Of a stretch of 43,335 nt of DNA, positions 7,948 to 16,583 are shown piece after piece. The translations under genes were made by a program, and so were the position numbers. The notes under the pieces were generated by a model. That model saw only the letters and a program-made list of their open reading frames with translations, did not search any database and was not told the origin of the DNA. Every line of letters starts with the position of its first letter. The first letter of the stretch is position 1. The stretch is from CAYZMS01 sp964479625 (GTDB taxonomy: Bacteria; Bacteroidota; Bacteroidia; Chitinophagales; Saprospiraceae): contig CAYZMS010000033.1 in NCBI GenBank assembly GCA_964479625.1, positions 1 to 43,335 on the forward strand. The letters are read 5' to 3'.

Positions 7948-8613
7948 TTATCCAATGGCGCCAAATCCAATCCCCGTACTGTTACCAATCCCCACATCCC
8001 AGGCAAAGGCAACAGCCTCCGGATCACCTTTAATGATGACGGGGCATTGAGAAGCTTTTATTCGAATGCCTTTATAATCGATCAACTTGGTCTTCGGGTT
8101 GGGATAAGCCTGATCAAAAGCGACGGCAGCGCTTTTTTTCAAGCCAAATTTTTGAAGCTTCCTTTGGAGGGTTTCGGTTAAGAGCTCATTGGCTTCCGGG
8201 TCGGAAGGAAAATAGTATTGCTGCCCGCCTCCCTCGGGGGGGCGGCGCTTGATTAGAATAGGGCTTTGGGCAATAAACCGTTGTTCTGTCCCAAAATCGG
8301 GCGTCGGAAAAAGGTTGACTTCAGCCACCCGCATTCCCCAGCGTATGGTTTGGTCTTGAAAAACGCCGCTAACCGCTTGCTGGTGCAAACCTTCCATTGG
8401 GGAGGAGATGGAAAAAACGGCTCCCTTTTTAAAATCGAAACCCTTTTTATCCTTTCGCATGGCACCACCCCACAACCACGACAGGGAGTACAGAGAGATT
8501 TCGTCGTGTAATTCATTTTCTCCAAGCCACTTGTGGAAGGCACCAACCAGGGCAGGTTGGTAATTAAAGGGAACGGGCTCAGTATTAGGCGATAGGTGTA
8601 AGTTGATCCTCAT
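7948..8613 (-). CDS. cas6: pre-crRNA processing endoribonuclease Cas6
   Basis: Cas6 cuts the repeat transcript to leave the 8-base 5' handle. The protein has 221 residues and ends in the diagnostic glycine-rich loop GIGNSTGIGFGAIG (residues 208-221). His27 in GAFHKWLG is the probable catalytic histidine. Two ferredoxin-like halves fit the length. It is the first cas gene after the WYL regulator, 70 bases downstream of that gene's stop. Its repeat substrate has only weak self-complementarity, so recognition is probably by sequence. Composition is near the level of the flanking chromosome rather than of cas5-cas7. Confidence 0.93.
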   Translation of the reverse strand: MRINLHLSPNTEPVPFNYQPALVGAFHKWLGENELHDEISLYSLSWLWGGAMRKDKKGFDFKKGAVFSISSPMEGLHQQAVSGVFQDQTIRWGMRVAEVNLFPTPDFGTEQRFIAQSPILIKRRPPEGGGQQYYFPSDPEANELLTETLQRKLQKFGLKKSAAVAFDQAYPNPKTKLIDYKGIRIKASQCPVIIKGDPEAVAFAWDVGIGNSTGIGFGAIG

Positions 8614-8637
8614 ATATGGTTTTTTTTATGGTTATTA

Positions 8638-8645
8638 CAAAACTA
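8638..8645 (-). promoter_or_regulatory. Candidate -7 box for the cas operon
   Basis: On the minus strand TAGTTTTG (8645-8638) matches the Bacteroidota -7 consensus TAnnTTTG, 24 bases before the cas6 start. No TTG stands at the ideal -33 distance, so the match is half of a promoter. If real, the cas genes can be transcribed without the upstream regulator gene. Confidence 0.35.
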
Positions 8646-8683
8646 CTACCCCGGTCAAGTGAAAATCACCCCACCCCCCGGGC

Positions 8684-9595
8684 TTATTGAAATTTTTTCC
8701 AAATTTTTTCTCCTTCCGACCGTACGCGTGCGCGCAGGACATCGGGAGTGTGGATATCGACATGCTCAGCATTGCTCAGGATAAAGTTGAGCAAGCCTTT
8801 AAAATCTTGGTTAACCGGGCATTGCAAATCCCAGGTGTTGGGATCAGAGCCGGGTTCCAGGTAGGTGCGGGTGAGGGGAAACTCTTCGGTCAGGGAATTA
8901 TAGGCCCAGACGTCTATCGTCAGGTGTACGTTGATTTGTTGATTATCCACAATGCGAAAAACGTCGGTGATCTTGGAACGATGGTGATTCTGGAATTGCC
9001 AGGGCCTGTCGGTCAGCCGGACCCGCTCAATGCGTAGGAGCCGAAAGTGGCGGGAGTCGCCGGCCTCGACGTCATAGGCCTGGAGGGTATCCTTGTCGGG
9101 GTCGATATGGAAAGGCTCCACCAACCGGTCGCGAATGTTATTGCTGCGGCTGCGGTAGTTCTCGAGGATGACCTGCCGTTCTTCTTTTTGGCCTTGTTTT
9201 AGTCGGTCGAGGCGCTCCAGGGCGGGTTTGCGAAGGGCCCGAATGCCCAACTGCTGGAAATCGTACAGGCTTTCGATCTTTCTGAGTAGGTAGACCTTTT
9301 GCGTGGAAGGTTTATGGTCCAGCGCCCGGCTGATGGTGGCCTTGTCTTCTTCCGATAGGGGCTGTAGAGCTTTGAGTTCCTTAAACTCAAAATCAGGAAG
9401 AATGGCCAATCGGTAATGGTTGTTGTAATCTGCATTGACTTCCAACCCGGCGCCCCGGAGGGCGACCAGGTCGCTTTTTATGGTATCCTGATGTACCTGA
9501 AAATGGGCAGCCAGGTCTTTCCGACTGTAGCGATAAGGCTGGGCGAGTACCATCAACAGCAGGCAAACAATGCGTTCTCTGGGGGTGTCGGCCAT
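8684..9595 (-). CDS. WYL-domain transcriptional regulator of the CRISPR-Cas locus
   Basis: The 303-residue protein has an N-terminal winged helix-turn-helix (residues about 6-65, with SRKDLAAHFQVHQDTIKSDLVALRGAG), then a WYL-type ligand-binding domain (about 140-215, including PFHIDPDKDTLQAYD and RHFRLLRIERV) and a C-terminal extension. WYL proteins sense nucleic acids or nucleotides and control many phage-defence loci. It is codirectional with cas6 and 70 bases upstream, which implies it regulates the cas operon. The start ATG at 9595 precedes the helix-turn-helix directly. The upstream divergent region has an inverted repeat that could be its binding site. Confidence 0.85.
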   Translation of the reverse strand: MADTPRERIVCLLLMVLAQPYRYSRKDLAAHFQVHQDTIKSDLVALRGAGLEVNADYNNHYRLAILPDFEFKELKALQPLSEEDKATISRALDHKPSTQKVYLLRKIESLYDFQQLGIRALRKPALERLDRLKQGQKEERQVILENYRSRSNNIRDRLVEPFHIDPDKDTLQAYDVEAGDSRHFRLLRIERVRLTDRPWQFQNHHRSKITDVFRIVDNQQINVHLTIDVWAYNSLTEEFPLTRTYLEPGSDPNTWDLQCPVNQDFKGLLNFILSNAEHVDIHTPDVLRARVRSEGEKIWKKFQ

Positions 9596-9679
9596 AGGCT
9601 TCAGGGGTTTTTGCCACGGCCTTCAAAGGGGAGGAGGGGTTCTTTGGGGCTTGGCGTAATTTGTTTATTAATTGTTTAT

Positions 9680-9816
9680 CTCCTAAGATAGGCTTTTTTT
9701 GTTTTTATCCAATGACTTTTGTTAATCAGAAGCCCTAAAAATACAAAACTAATAGACCACCTATTTATTATCTCCCCACTCGTATCCCAAATCCCTTAAT
9801 ATTACTATCTTAGGAG
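9680..9816. promoter_or_regulatory. Separated perfect 11-bp inverted repeat in the divergent WYL/S9 region
   Basis: CTCCTAAGATA at 9680-9690 is the exact reverse complement of TATCTTAGGAG at 9806-9816. The left copy lies about 85 bases before the WYL start, the right copy about 35 bases before the S9 peptidase start. Two identical half-sites flanking a divergent promoter region suggest an operator pair that could loop. Which protein binds is unknown. Confidence 0.4.
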
Positions 9817-9850
9817 GGACTTATTATTTGCCACCAAACACCGTCAGATC

Positions 9851-11752
9851 ATGAAATCCATCTATTTGGTCCTTTTTTTGGTCTTTGTATGCTTTTCCTG
9901 CCAATCCGAAAGGGAGCCTGAGCCTCCGCAGCAGTATACCTTGAAAGCATTTTATGATAATAAACAGATTTCCGGAGGCTATTTTTCACCCGATGCCTCG
10001 AAATTGTTGGTCTCCAGCAAGGAGTCGGGCATCTATAATGCCATGGCATTGCCGGTCGATGGGTCAGCACCCGTTGAATTAACCCAATCGGAGAAGGAAT
10101 CCATCTTTGCCCTTTCCTACTTCCCGGAGGACGAACGCATCCTGTACACAGCCGATCAAGGAGGTAATGAGATCAATCACATTTACCGCCTGGATGAAGA
10201 TGGAACGGTGACAGACCTTACCCCCGGAGAACAGGAAAAAGCACAGTTCAGGGGTTGGTCGCGGGACAGAAGCAGTTTTTATTATTCCTCCAACAAACGG
10301 GACCCACAGTATTTTGACTTCTATAAAATGGGTATTGATGATTTCGAAAGCGAAGTACTTTTTGAAAATTCGGAAGGACTGGATGTGGTAAGTATTTCCA
10401 ATAACGAACGATTTCTGGCACTTCTGAAGGCCATCAATACGAATAATGCGGAGATGTACCTGTACGACCGGGCTTCAAAAACTATGAAGCACCTTTCCCC
10501 GCACGAGGGCGACGCCCTGTACAGTCCCCAATACTTCAGTTTGGATGATCAAACGCTTTATTACCTCACCGATGAAGGCAGTGAATTCCGATACCTGGTA
10601 AAGTATGACCTTGCTGCTGAAAACAAGGAAACGGTTTTTGAAACCGATTGGGATATCTGGTATGCCTATGAATCTTTTAATGGAAAATACCGGGTTATCG
10701 GAATTAATGAAGACGGTCGTACCAAGGTGCATTTGTTTGAACAGGAAAGCGGTAAGGAAGTGAGCTTCCCGGAGGTGGACGGCAAAAGTGTGAGTTCCGT
10801 GAATATTTCGAATGATGAAAAGCACATGCGGATCACGGCATCCGATTCCCGTTCTCCCAGCGATATTTACGTGCACCATTTCAAAAGTGGGGAAACCAGG
10901 AGACTGACCGATAACCTCAACCCCAATATTCAGTATGAGGACCTGGTAGAAGCGGAGGTGGTCCGCTTTAAGTCTTTCGACGGACTGGACATTCCAGCTA
11001 TTTATTATAAACCCCAGGGCGCTTCAGCGGAAAATAAAGTTCCCGCTATGGTCTGGGTACATGGCGGCCCCGGTGGACAAACCAGAGCTTCCTACAGCCC
11101 CCTGATCCAATGTATGGTCAATCATGGGTATGCCGTATTGGCCGTCAATAATCGCGGAAGCTCGGGTTACGGCAAAAGTTTTTACAAAATGGATGACCTC
11201 AAGCATGGTGACGTGGATTTAAAGGACTGCATCTACGGGAAAAAGTACCTGCAAACCTTCGATTATATCGACCCGGATAAAATCGGCATTATCGGTGGTT
11301 CCTATGGGGGGTATATGACCATGGCTGCCCTGACCTTCGCACCGGAGGAATTTGAGGTAGGGGTCAACATCTTTGGCGTAACCAACTGGAAACGGACCCT
11401 AAAATCCATTCCACCCTGGTGGACCTCCCGCAAAGAGGCGCTTTATTCAGAATTAGGGGATCCCTATACCGCCGATTCCGTTCGCCTGTATGAGATCTCC
11501 CCCGTATTTCACACCCAGATGGTTACCAAGCCGCTGATCGTTTTACAGGGAGCGAACGATCCCAGGGTGCTGCAAATAGAATCCGATGAGATCGTGGAGA
11601 AGATCCGGGAGAATGGCGTTCCGGTGGAGTATGTCCTGTTCGAAGATGAGGGACACGGTTTTCGAAAAAAGGAAAACGAGATCGAAGGCTACAATGCTAT
11701 TCTTAAGTTTTTGGACCAATACCTGAAAAAGGAGCCTCCCTTGCAAGGATAG
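9851..11752 (+). CDS. S9 family (prolyl oligopeptidase-like) peptidase, exported
   Basis: The 633-residue protein starts with a hydrophobic signal ending in FSC (Cys17), so a lipoprotein is likely, although the lipobox is not ideal. Residues about 30-360 form WD40-like beta-propeller repeats. The C-terminal alpha/beta hydrolase domain has the catalytic triad Ser484 in GGSYGG, Asp570 in GANDPR and His602 in DEGHGF. The oxyanion-side HGGPGG motif is at about 404-409. Such enzymes remove dipeptides or short peptides in the periplasm. It is divergent from the WYL gene and not obviously linked to CRISPR function. The next gene begins about 100 bases later. Confidence 0.92.
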   Translation: MKSIYLVLFLVFVCFSCQSEREPEPPQQYTLKAFYDNKQISGGYFSPDASKLLVSSKESGIYNAMALPVDGSAPVELTQSEKESIFALSYFPEDERILYTADQGGNEINHIYRLDEDGTVTDLTPGEQEKAQFRGWSRDRSSFYYSSNKRDPQYFDFYKMGIDDFESEVLFENSEGLDVVSISNNERFLALLKAINTNNAEMYLYDRASKTMKHLSPHEGDALYSPQYFSLDDQTLYYLTDEGSEFRYLVKYDLAAENKETVFETDWDIWYAYESFNGKYRVIGINEDGRTKVHLFEQESGKEVSFPEVDGKSVSSVNISNDEKHMRITASDSRSPSDIYVHHFKSGETRRLTDNLNPNIQYEDLVEAEVVRFKSFDGLDIPAIYYKPQGASAENKVPAMVWVHGGPGGQTRASYSPLIQCMVNHGYAVLAVNNRGSSGYGKSFYKMDDLKHGDVDLKDCIYGKKYLQTFDYIDPDKIGIIGGSYGGYMTMAALTFAPEEFEVGVNIFGVTNWKRTLKSIPPWWTSRKEALYSELGDPYTADSVRLYEISPVFHTQMVTKPLIVLQGANDPRVLQIESDEIVEKIRENGVPVEYVLFEDEGHGFRKKENEIEGYNAILKFLDQYLKKEPPLQG

Positions 11753-11850
11753 GCAGAACCTTTGGTGATGGAGATAGCTGGTAAAACTGATTTTCGGTCG
11801 AAGGCTGGCAATCGCCTATCGCCCACTACATAACACCGATAAGAACAAGC

Positions 11851-12702
11851 ATGCAAATCCAACAGTTGACCTTTCTGCTACTCCTGCTCTTCCTGTTGGC
11901 CTCCTGTGGGGGAGAGCAGGGGAGAGCAGCCTATCTGGCCGATGATGAATTGCGGTTCGAAAGGGAGGCCATGCCAATAGAAGCCCCAAGAACGGCCGAG
12001 CCCCCTGCTCCCGACGCCCAGCCAGAGGTTGTGCCTGCCGAAAAAGCGAGCAAGATCATCCGCAACGGCCGAATGCGGGTAGAGGTACAGGACCTAGCTC
12101 AGGCCAAAAAGCAAATGGATGAAGTTGTACAGCAGTTGGGGGGCTATTACGAAACAGAGGACTACCGGGCCAGTGATTATCAGGCAGCCTATGAATTGCG
12201 CATTCGTGTCCCGGCCGAGCGGTTCGATAGCTTGCTAACCATTATTGAAGGTGGTCAGGGCAGGATACTTTCGCGTTCCATTACCGCCCAGGACGTTACC
12301 GAAACCTATATTGATCTTTCCACCCGGCTGGAAAACAGCCGGGCTTACCTGAAGCAATACCGCGAGCTACTGGATAAGGCCAAAAGTGTCGAGGAACTAC
12401 TGGAGATCCAGGAGAAGATCCGCGGACTTGAGGAAGAAATGGAAGCCCGGCAGGGCCGCCTTCGTTACCTGGAAGACCAGGTGGCCTACAGCCGCCTGGA
12501 TATGGAGCTATTCGAACCCTTTAGTCAGTCAGTAAAACGGCCACGCAGGCAGTTTGGCAATCAGTTGGTGGAAGCCTTCAGCGCAGGCATTAGCTGGTTC
12601 CTTGACCTCTTGGTTGTTCTGGTACGCCTCTGGCCTCTGCTGCCGCTGATCGTCCTGGCGATAGTATTCCGAAAAAGGATATGGAGGCGACTGAAGGGAT
12701 AA
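11851..12702 (+). CDS. DUF4349 domain lipoprotein with C-terminal membrane anchor
   Basis: This 283-residue protein has a lipoprotein signal (LLLLFLLASC), an Ala/Pro/Glu-rich linker to about residue 65, a DUF4349-type domain (IRNGRMRVEVQDLAQAKKQMDEVVQQLGGYYE), a central coiled coil rich in Glu/Leu (about 150-210), and one strong transmembrane helix near the C-terminus followed by basic residues (RKRIWRR). It would be held in the envelope at both ends. The function of the family is not established; it often occurs with envelope genes. It stands between two other exported proteins on the same strand. Confidence 0.85.
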   Translation: MQIQQLTFLLLLLFLLASCGGEQGRAAYLADDELRFEREAMPIEAPRTAEPPAPDAQPEVVPAEKASKIIRNGRMRVEVQDLAQAKKQMDEVVQQLGGYYETEDYRASDYQAAYELRIRVPAERFDSLLTIIEGGQGRILSRSITAQDVTETYIDLSTRLENSRAYLKQYRELLDKAKSVEELLEIQEKIRGLEEEMEARQGRLRYLEDQVAYSRLDMELFEPFSQSVKRPRRQFGNQLVEAFSAGISWFLDLLVVLVRLWPLLPLIVLAIVFRKRIWRRLKG

Positions 12703-12825
12703 ACGATCACGGTGGGTGGAGGGCCAATAGCAAATGGCGAATCGCAAGGGGGCAAAGTGCCTGCAAATTTCCCCATTCGAAAAAAAATCCCCATTTTAGA
12801 TATTTTCCTAACCAATTCATCAAGC

Positions 12826-15030
12826 ATGAGTCGCATTCTCCTATTCGCCCTTATCCTGCTCACTGCTGCCTGCAGAACAGAAAACCAAAGCAGTTCAACT
12901 GCAACTGCTGAAGAAAAACAACGCTGGGAGGCCCATGCTTCCGATACCGAGATTTTCCGGGATGATTTCGGCGTACCGCATATTTACGGAAAGACGGATG
13001 CCGATGCTGTGTTCGGGATGATCTACGCCCAATGTGAGGACGACTTTCCAAGGGTAGAACGCAACTATGTATGGGCTATCGGCCGATTGGCTGAGGTGGA
13101 GGGGGAATCCGCCCTGTACAGTGATCTTCGGGCTAATTTGTTCATGACGAAGGAAGAAGCGATCGAAAAATTCAATAGCAGCCCGGATTGGTTGAAGGCA
13201 TTGTGTGTGGCCTGGGCCGACGGGATCAATTTCTACCTGGACACCCATCCCGAAGTAGAACCCATGTTATTGACCCATTTTGAGCCCTGGATGCCCATGT
13301 TCTTCAGTGAAGGATCTATTGGCGGCGATATTGAACGGGTGTCTACCCGAAAGATCCAGGAATTCTATGAACCCAGGGCCAGTCAGCTTTCCCACCTGCA
13401 TAATGGACTGCTGCGGTCGGATGACGGAGAACCACGGGGGTCCAATGGCTTTGCTATTTCGGGTTCGAAAACAGCCTCCGGGAATGCCATGCTGCTGATC
13501 AACCCCCACACCTCCTTTTACTTCCGGGGGGAAGTACACCTGGTCAGCGAAGAGGGTTTGAATGCCTATGGAGCCGTAACCTGGGGGCAGTTTTTTATTT
13601 ACCAGGGCTTCAATGAACACAACGGTTGGATGCATACCTCCACCGGAACCGATATCATTGACGAATTCGCTGAAACCATTATTCGGGAAGAAGGAAAGAC
13701 CTTCTACCAGTACGGAGAGGAAAAGCGGCCGGTGGATTCTCTCGAGATCCGTTTGAACTATAAAACAGATGCCGGACTAAAAGAAAAAGCCTATACGATA
13801 TACCGAACTCATCACGGGCCGATCACCCATGCTGAAGGAAATAAATGGATCGCCACCGCTCTGATGTGGGATCCGGTTAACGCGCTGATCCAGTCCTATA
13901 CCCGCACCAAAACCACCAGTCACGAGGAGTTTAAACAAATGATGGATATTCGTCGAAACTCTTCGAACAATACCGTCTATGCAGATGCCGATGGTAATAT
14001 TTCCTATTACCATGGTAATTTTATTCCTATTCGTAATCCCCGTTTCGATTACAGTCAAGCGGTAGACGGCAGCGACTTGGCCACCGACTGGCAGGGTCTG
14101 CATACCGTAGATGAGAATATCTTTCTGCACAATCCGGCCAACGGCTGGATTCAGAATTGCAACTCCACGCCCTTCACTGCGGCCTTGGAGTATAGTCCCG
14201 ACCCGGATAACTATCCTGATTACATGACCACTTTCCCGGAGAATTATCGGGGCATCCACGCTATCGGATTGCTAAGGGAAGCCAAAGACCTCACCCTGGA
14301 TGGGCTCATCGAATTGGTCTATGATCCTTATCTGCCGGCCATGGAAACCCTGGTCACCGGCCTGCTAGCGGCGGCCAAAGCAGCTCCCGACCCTTCTGAA
14401 AAGGTAGGGAAAGCCTTAGACCTGCTGGATGATTGGGATTTTACCGTTTCGAAAGCATCCCCGGCAATGACTTTGGCCTATTATTACCTTCGGGCTTATA
14501 CTGCTTCGGGCTATTTGCCACGGGAGGGTTCTTATGTTGATCGCCTGGAATACACCCGGAATGATGCGCCTTTTATGGAGCGTATGGAGGTTTTTGAGAT
14601 GGCCCTTGACAATCTTGAATCGGACTTTGGTTCTATCAACACCCCCTGGGGCGAGGTGAACCGCTTTCAACGCCTGAATGGCGATATCCGTCAGGATTTT
14701 GATGACAGTAAACCAAGTATCCCTGTGGGAATGGCTTCCGGTCGGTATGGTGCACTGGCCTCCTACGGTGCTCGCCGCGGAACCGGCACCAAACGCATCT
14801 ATGGTACCTCTGGGAATAGTTTTGTGGCTGTTGTTGAATTCGGAGATAGGGTAAAAGCAAAAACCTTGCTGGCGGGTGGTCAGAGCGGAGATCCGAGCTC
14901 CCCTCATTTTGATGATCAGGCCCAGCGCTACGCCGATCGGCAGTTTAAGGATGCCGCTTACTACCGAGAGGAGGTGGAGGCTCGGGCCAAGCGGAAGTAT
15001 CGACCTGGGGGGGGAGAGGGTGAAAAATAA
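12826..15030 (+). CDS. Penicillin acylase family (S45) N-terminal nucleophile hydrolase
   Basis: The family hydrolyses amide bonds of N-acyl compounds such as penicillins, acyl-homoserine lactones or N-acylated peptides; this member's substrate cannot be read from sequence. I use the Met at 12826, which gives 734 residues and places a lipoprotein signal (LLTAAC, Cys16) at the N-terminus; the frame is open 38 codons further upstream. The alpha part (about 36-205) includes DDFGVPHIYG. Autocleavage is expected before Ser206 in RGSNGFAISGSKT, which becomes the nucleophile. Asn in the INPHTSFYFRGE segment and the YADADGNISYYHGN segment fit the family. A strong terminator follows. Confidence 0.88.
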   Translation: MSRILLFALILLTAACRTENQSSSTATAEEKQRWEAHASDTEIFRDDFGVPHIYGKTDADAVFGMIYAQCEDDFPRVERNYVWAIGRLAEVEGESALYSDLRANLFMTKEEAIEKFNSSPDWLKALCVAWADGINFYLDTHPEVEPMLLTHFEPWMPMFFSEGSIGGDIERVSTRKIQEFYEPRASQLSHLHNGLLRSDDGEPRGSNGFAISGSKTASGNAMLLINPHTSFYFRGEVHLVSEEGLNAYGAVTWGQFFIYQGFNEHNGWMHTSTGTDIIDEFAETIIREEGKTFYQYGEEKRPVDSLEIRLNYKTDAGLKEKAYTIYRTHHGPITHAEGNKWIATALMWDPVNALIQSYTRTKTTSHEEFKQMMDIRRNSSNNTVYADADGNISYYHGNFIPIRNPRFDYSQAVDGSDLATDWQGLHTVDENIFLHNPANGWIQNCNSTPFTAALEYSPDPDNYPDYMTTFPENYRGIHAIGLLREAKDLTLDGLIELVYDPYLPAMETLVTGLLAAAKAAPDPSEKVGKALDLLDDWDFTVSKASPAMTLAYYYLRAYTASGYLPREGSYVDRLEYTRNDAPFMERMEVFEMALDNLESDFGSINTPWGEVNRFQRLNGDIRQDFDDSKPSIPVGMASGRYGALASYGARRGTGTKRIYGTSGNSFVAVVEFGDRVKAKTLLAGGQSGDPSSPHFDDQAQRYADRQFKDAAYYREEVEARAKRKYRPGGGEGEK

Positions 15031-15031
15031 A

Positions 15032-15073
15032 AAAATAGGTGCCTTGCATCTATAGGTGCAAGGCACCTATTTT
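15032..15073. terminator. Bidirectional intrinsic terminator
   Basis: Arms at 15032-15048 and 15057-15073 are perfectly complementary over 17 bases with an 8-base loop. A-rich sequence lies on the left and T-rich on the right, so it can stop both the acylase gene (plus) and the convergent aminotransferase gene (minus). Confidence 0.85.
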
Positions 15074-15111
15074 AAAAAATATCCACAACTTCAAATTTTT
15101 TAACATTTAAT

Positions 15112-16314
15112 TTACGAGAGCCTGCTCAAGGCCTTTTCAATGCGCGCTATGGCCTCGCGTAACTGGGCCTCAGAAGCGGCGTAGGACAAGCGAAAACAAT
15201 TTGGAGCACCAAAAGCCGCTCCGCTAACTGTGGCCACATGCGCCTCCTCTAACAGATATTCACAAAAATCCTCCGCATTAACGATCCGGTAGCCTTCCCC
15301 TTCTTTTCCAAAAAAGTCTGAAATATCCGGAAAAACGTAAAAAGCCCCCTGAGGGTGATTGACCTGCATACCGGGGATTTTTTCGAGTAGCTCTATGACC
15401 AGGTCGCGGCGTTTTAAAAAGGCATCCCGCATGGCAAAAGTGGGGGATAGGTCGGCGGTGAGGGCATGAGCAGCTGCAACTTGCCCAAAGGCAGTGGCCC
15501 CGGAGGTTACCTGGCCCTGAATCTTGGAGCAAGCTGTGGCAAGTGCCTTTGGAGCACCGATGTATCCCAGGCGCCAGCCGGTCATGGCGAAGCCTTTGGA
15601 GAATCCATTGACAGTCACCGTTTGATCCTTTACCTCGGGGAAAGCACCAATGCTGTAGTGTTTGTCGCCAAAGTTGATGTACTCGTAAATTTCATCAGAA
15701 ACGATGGTAACATCCGGACGGTCTTTAAAAACCTTTGCAATGGCCTTTAATTCCTCTTTGGAATAAACAGAGCCGGTAGGGTTGCAGGGAGAAGAGAATA
15801 GCAGGGCCTTGGTCCGTGGGCTAAGGGCTTCCGCTATGCGCTCGGCAGGAACCTTAAAGTCCTCATCGATCCCGGCATGTAAAATGACCGCTTTGCCTTC
15901 GGCCAGCTTGATGATCTCCGAATAGGAAACCCAGTAGGGAGCAAGAACAATCACCTCATCCCCAGGGTCCAACAGCGCCAGGAAAATATTAGCCAGGGAT
16001 TGTTTTGCACCATTCGAAACAACGATCTCGTCCAGTTCGAATTCCAGACCGTTATCCCGTTTGAATTTATTTTGGATGGCCTTCCGCAAAACGGGTAAGC
16101 CCGGAACAGGTGTGTATTTCGTATGGCCTTCGTCAAGGGCTTTTTTTGCGGCGTCCTTGATATGTTGAGGGGTGTCAAAATCGGGCTCTCCCAAACTAAG
16201 GCTAATGATGTCTTTCCCCTGGGCCACCAGTTCCCGGGCAGCAGCAGCCATTTTTAAGGTTTCAGATTCTGACATGCGATCCAGTCGGGCTGATAAGGTC
16301 TGTTTCAAACTCAT
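15112..16314 (-). CDS. Pyridoxal-phosphate aspartate aminotransferase family (class I/II)
   Basis: The 400-residue fold-type I aminotransferase has the expected residues: Asn178 in SPCNPTGS, Asp207 and Tyr210 in SDEIYEY, and the Schiff-base Lys240 in NGFSKGFAMTGWRLGY. The C-terminal FRLSYAAS carries the carboxylate-binding Arg. The segment ISLSLGEPDFDTP at the N-terminus is typical of the AspB/Ib subgroup, which transaminates aspartate with 2-oxoglutarate and sometimes prephenate. It is convergent with the acylase gene and divergent from the carboxylase gene, so probably a single-gene unit. Confidence 0.93.
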   Translation of the reverse strand: MSLKQTLSARLDRMSESETLKMAAAARELVAQGKDIISLSLGEPDFDTPQHIKDAAKKALDEGHTKYTPVPGLPVLRKAIQNKFKRDNGLEFELDEIVVSNGAKQSLANIFLALLDPGDEVIVLAPYWVSYSEIIKLAEGKAVILHAGIDEDFKVPAERIAEALSPRTKALLFSSPCNPTGSVYSKEELKAIAKVFKDRPDVTIVSDEIYEYINFGDKHYSIGAFPEVKDQTVTVNGFSKGFAMTGWRLGYIGAPKALATACSKIQGQVTSGATAFGQVAAAHALTADLSPTFAMRDAFLKRRDLVIELLEKIPGMQVNHPQGAFYVFPDISDFFGKEGEGYRIVNAEDFCEYLLEEAHVATVSGAAFGAPNCFRLSYAASEAQLREAIARIEKALSRLS

Positions 16315-16583
16315 GGGCGAATTATTTTTTGTAAGAATACCATGGCGTATCCTGCCATTTTAAAGCTGTTTTAAATTCCTTCAACAAATATCATTGATCA
16401 TCTTGTAAACTGGTGTTTTTTTCTATCTTTCTTTTTCAAAATTCGAAATCAAGAAAGCCCTTTTTTACGGATCAAAATATGGTAGTACTTTAGGCCTGGG
16501 CTTGAAAGGCGCGCCTCCCGAGGTGTCCAGGGGATTCCCCGAAATAAGCCTTGAAATGGATCGCTACCGCTAATCCTGAACCT

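Noticed and set aside
7935..8027. Longer Cas5 start
   Set aside because: It would overlap cas6 by 80 bases and adds 31 residues before the first Cas5 strand; the Met at 7934 is the better start.
1..9595. A novel defence system next to the CRISPR locus
   Set aside because: All genes from the WYL regulator to the array fit a standard type I-B locus; no extra unknown defence gene is present, and the neighbours at 9851 onward are ordinary exported proteins.
13777..15066. Long antisense frames opposite the penicillin acylase gene
   Set aside because: The plus-strand protein has clear family motifs throughout; the antisense frames are shadows without domains.
16530..16540. Palindrome GGGGATTCCCC before the carboxylase gene
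   Set aside because: It is short, stands alone, and no regulator or second copy supports a role; the remainder of 16315-16583 shows nothing definite.
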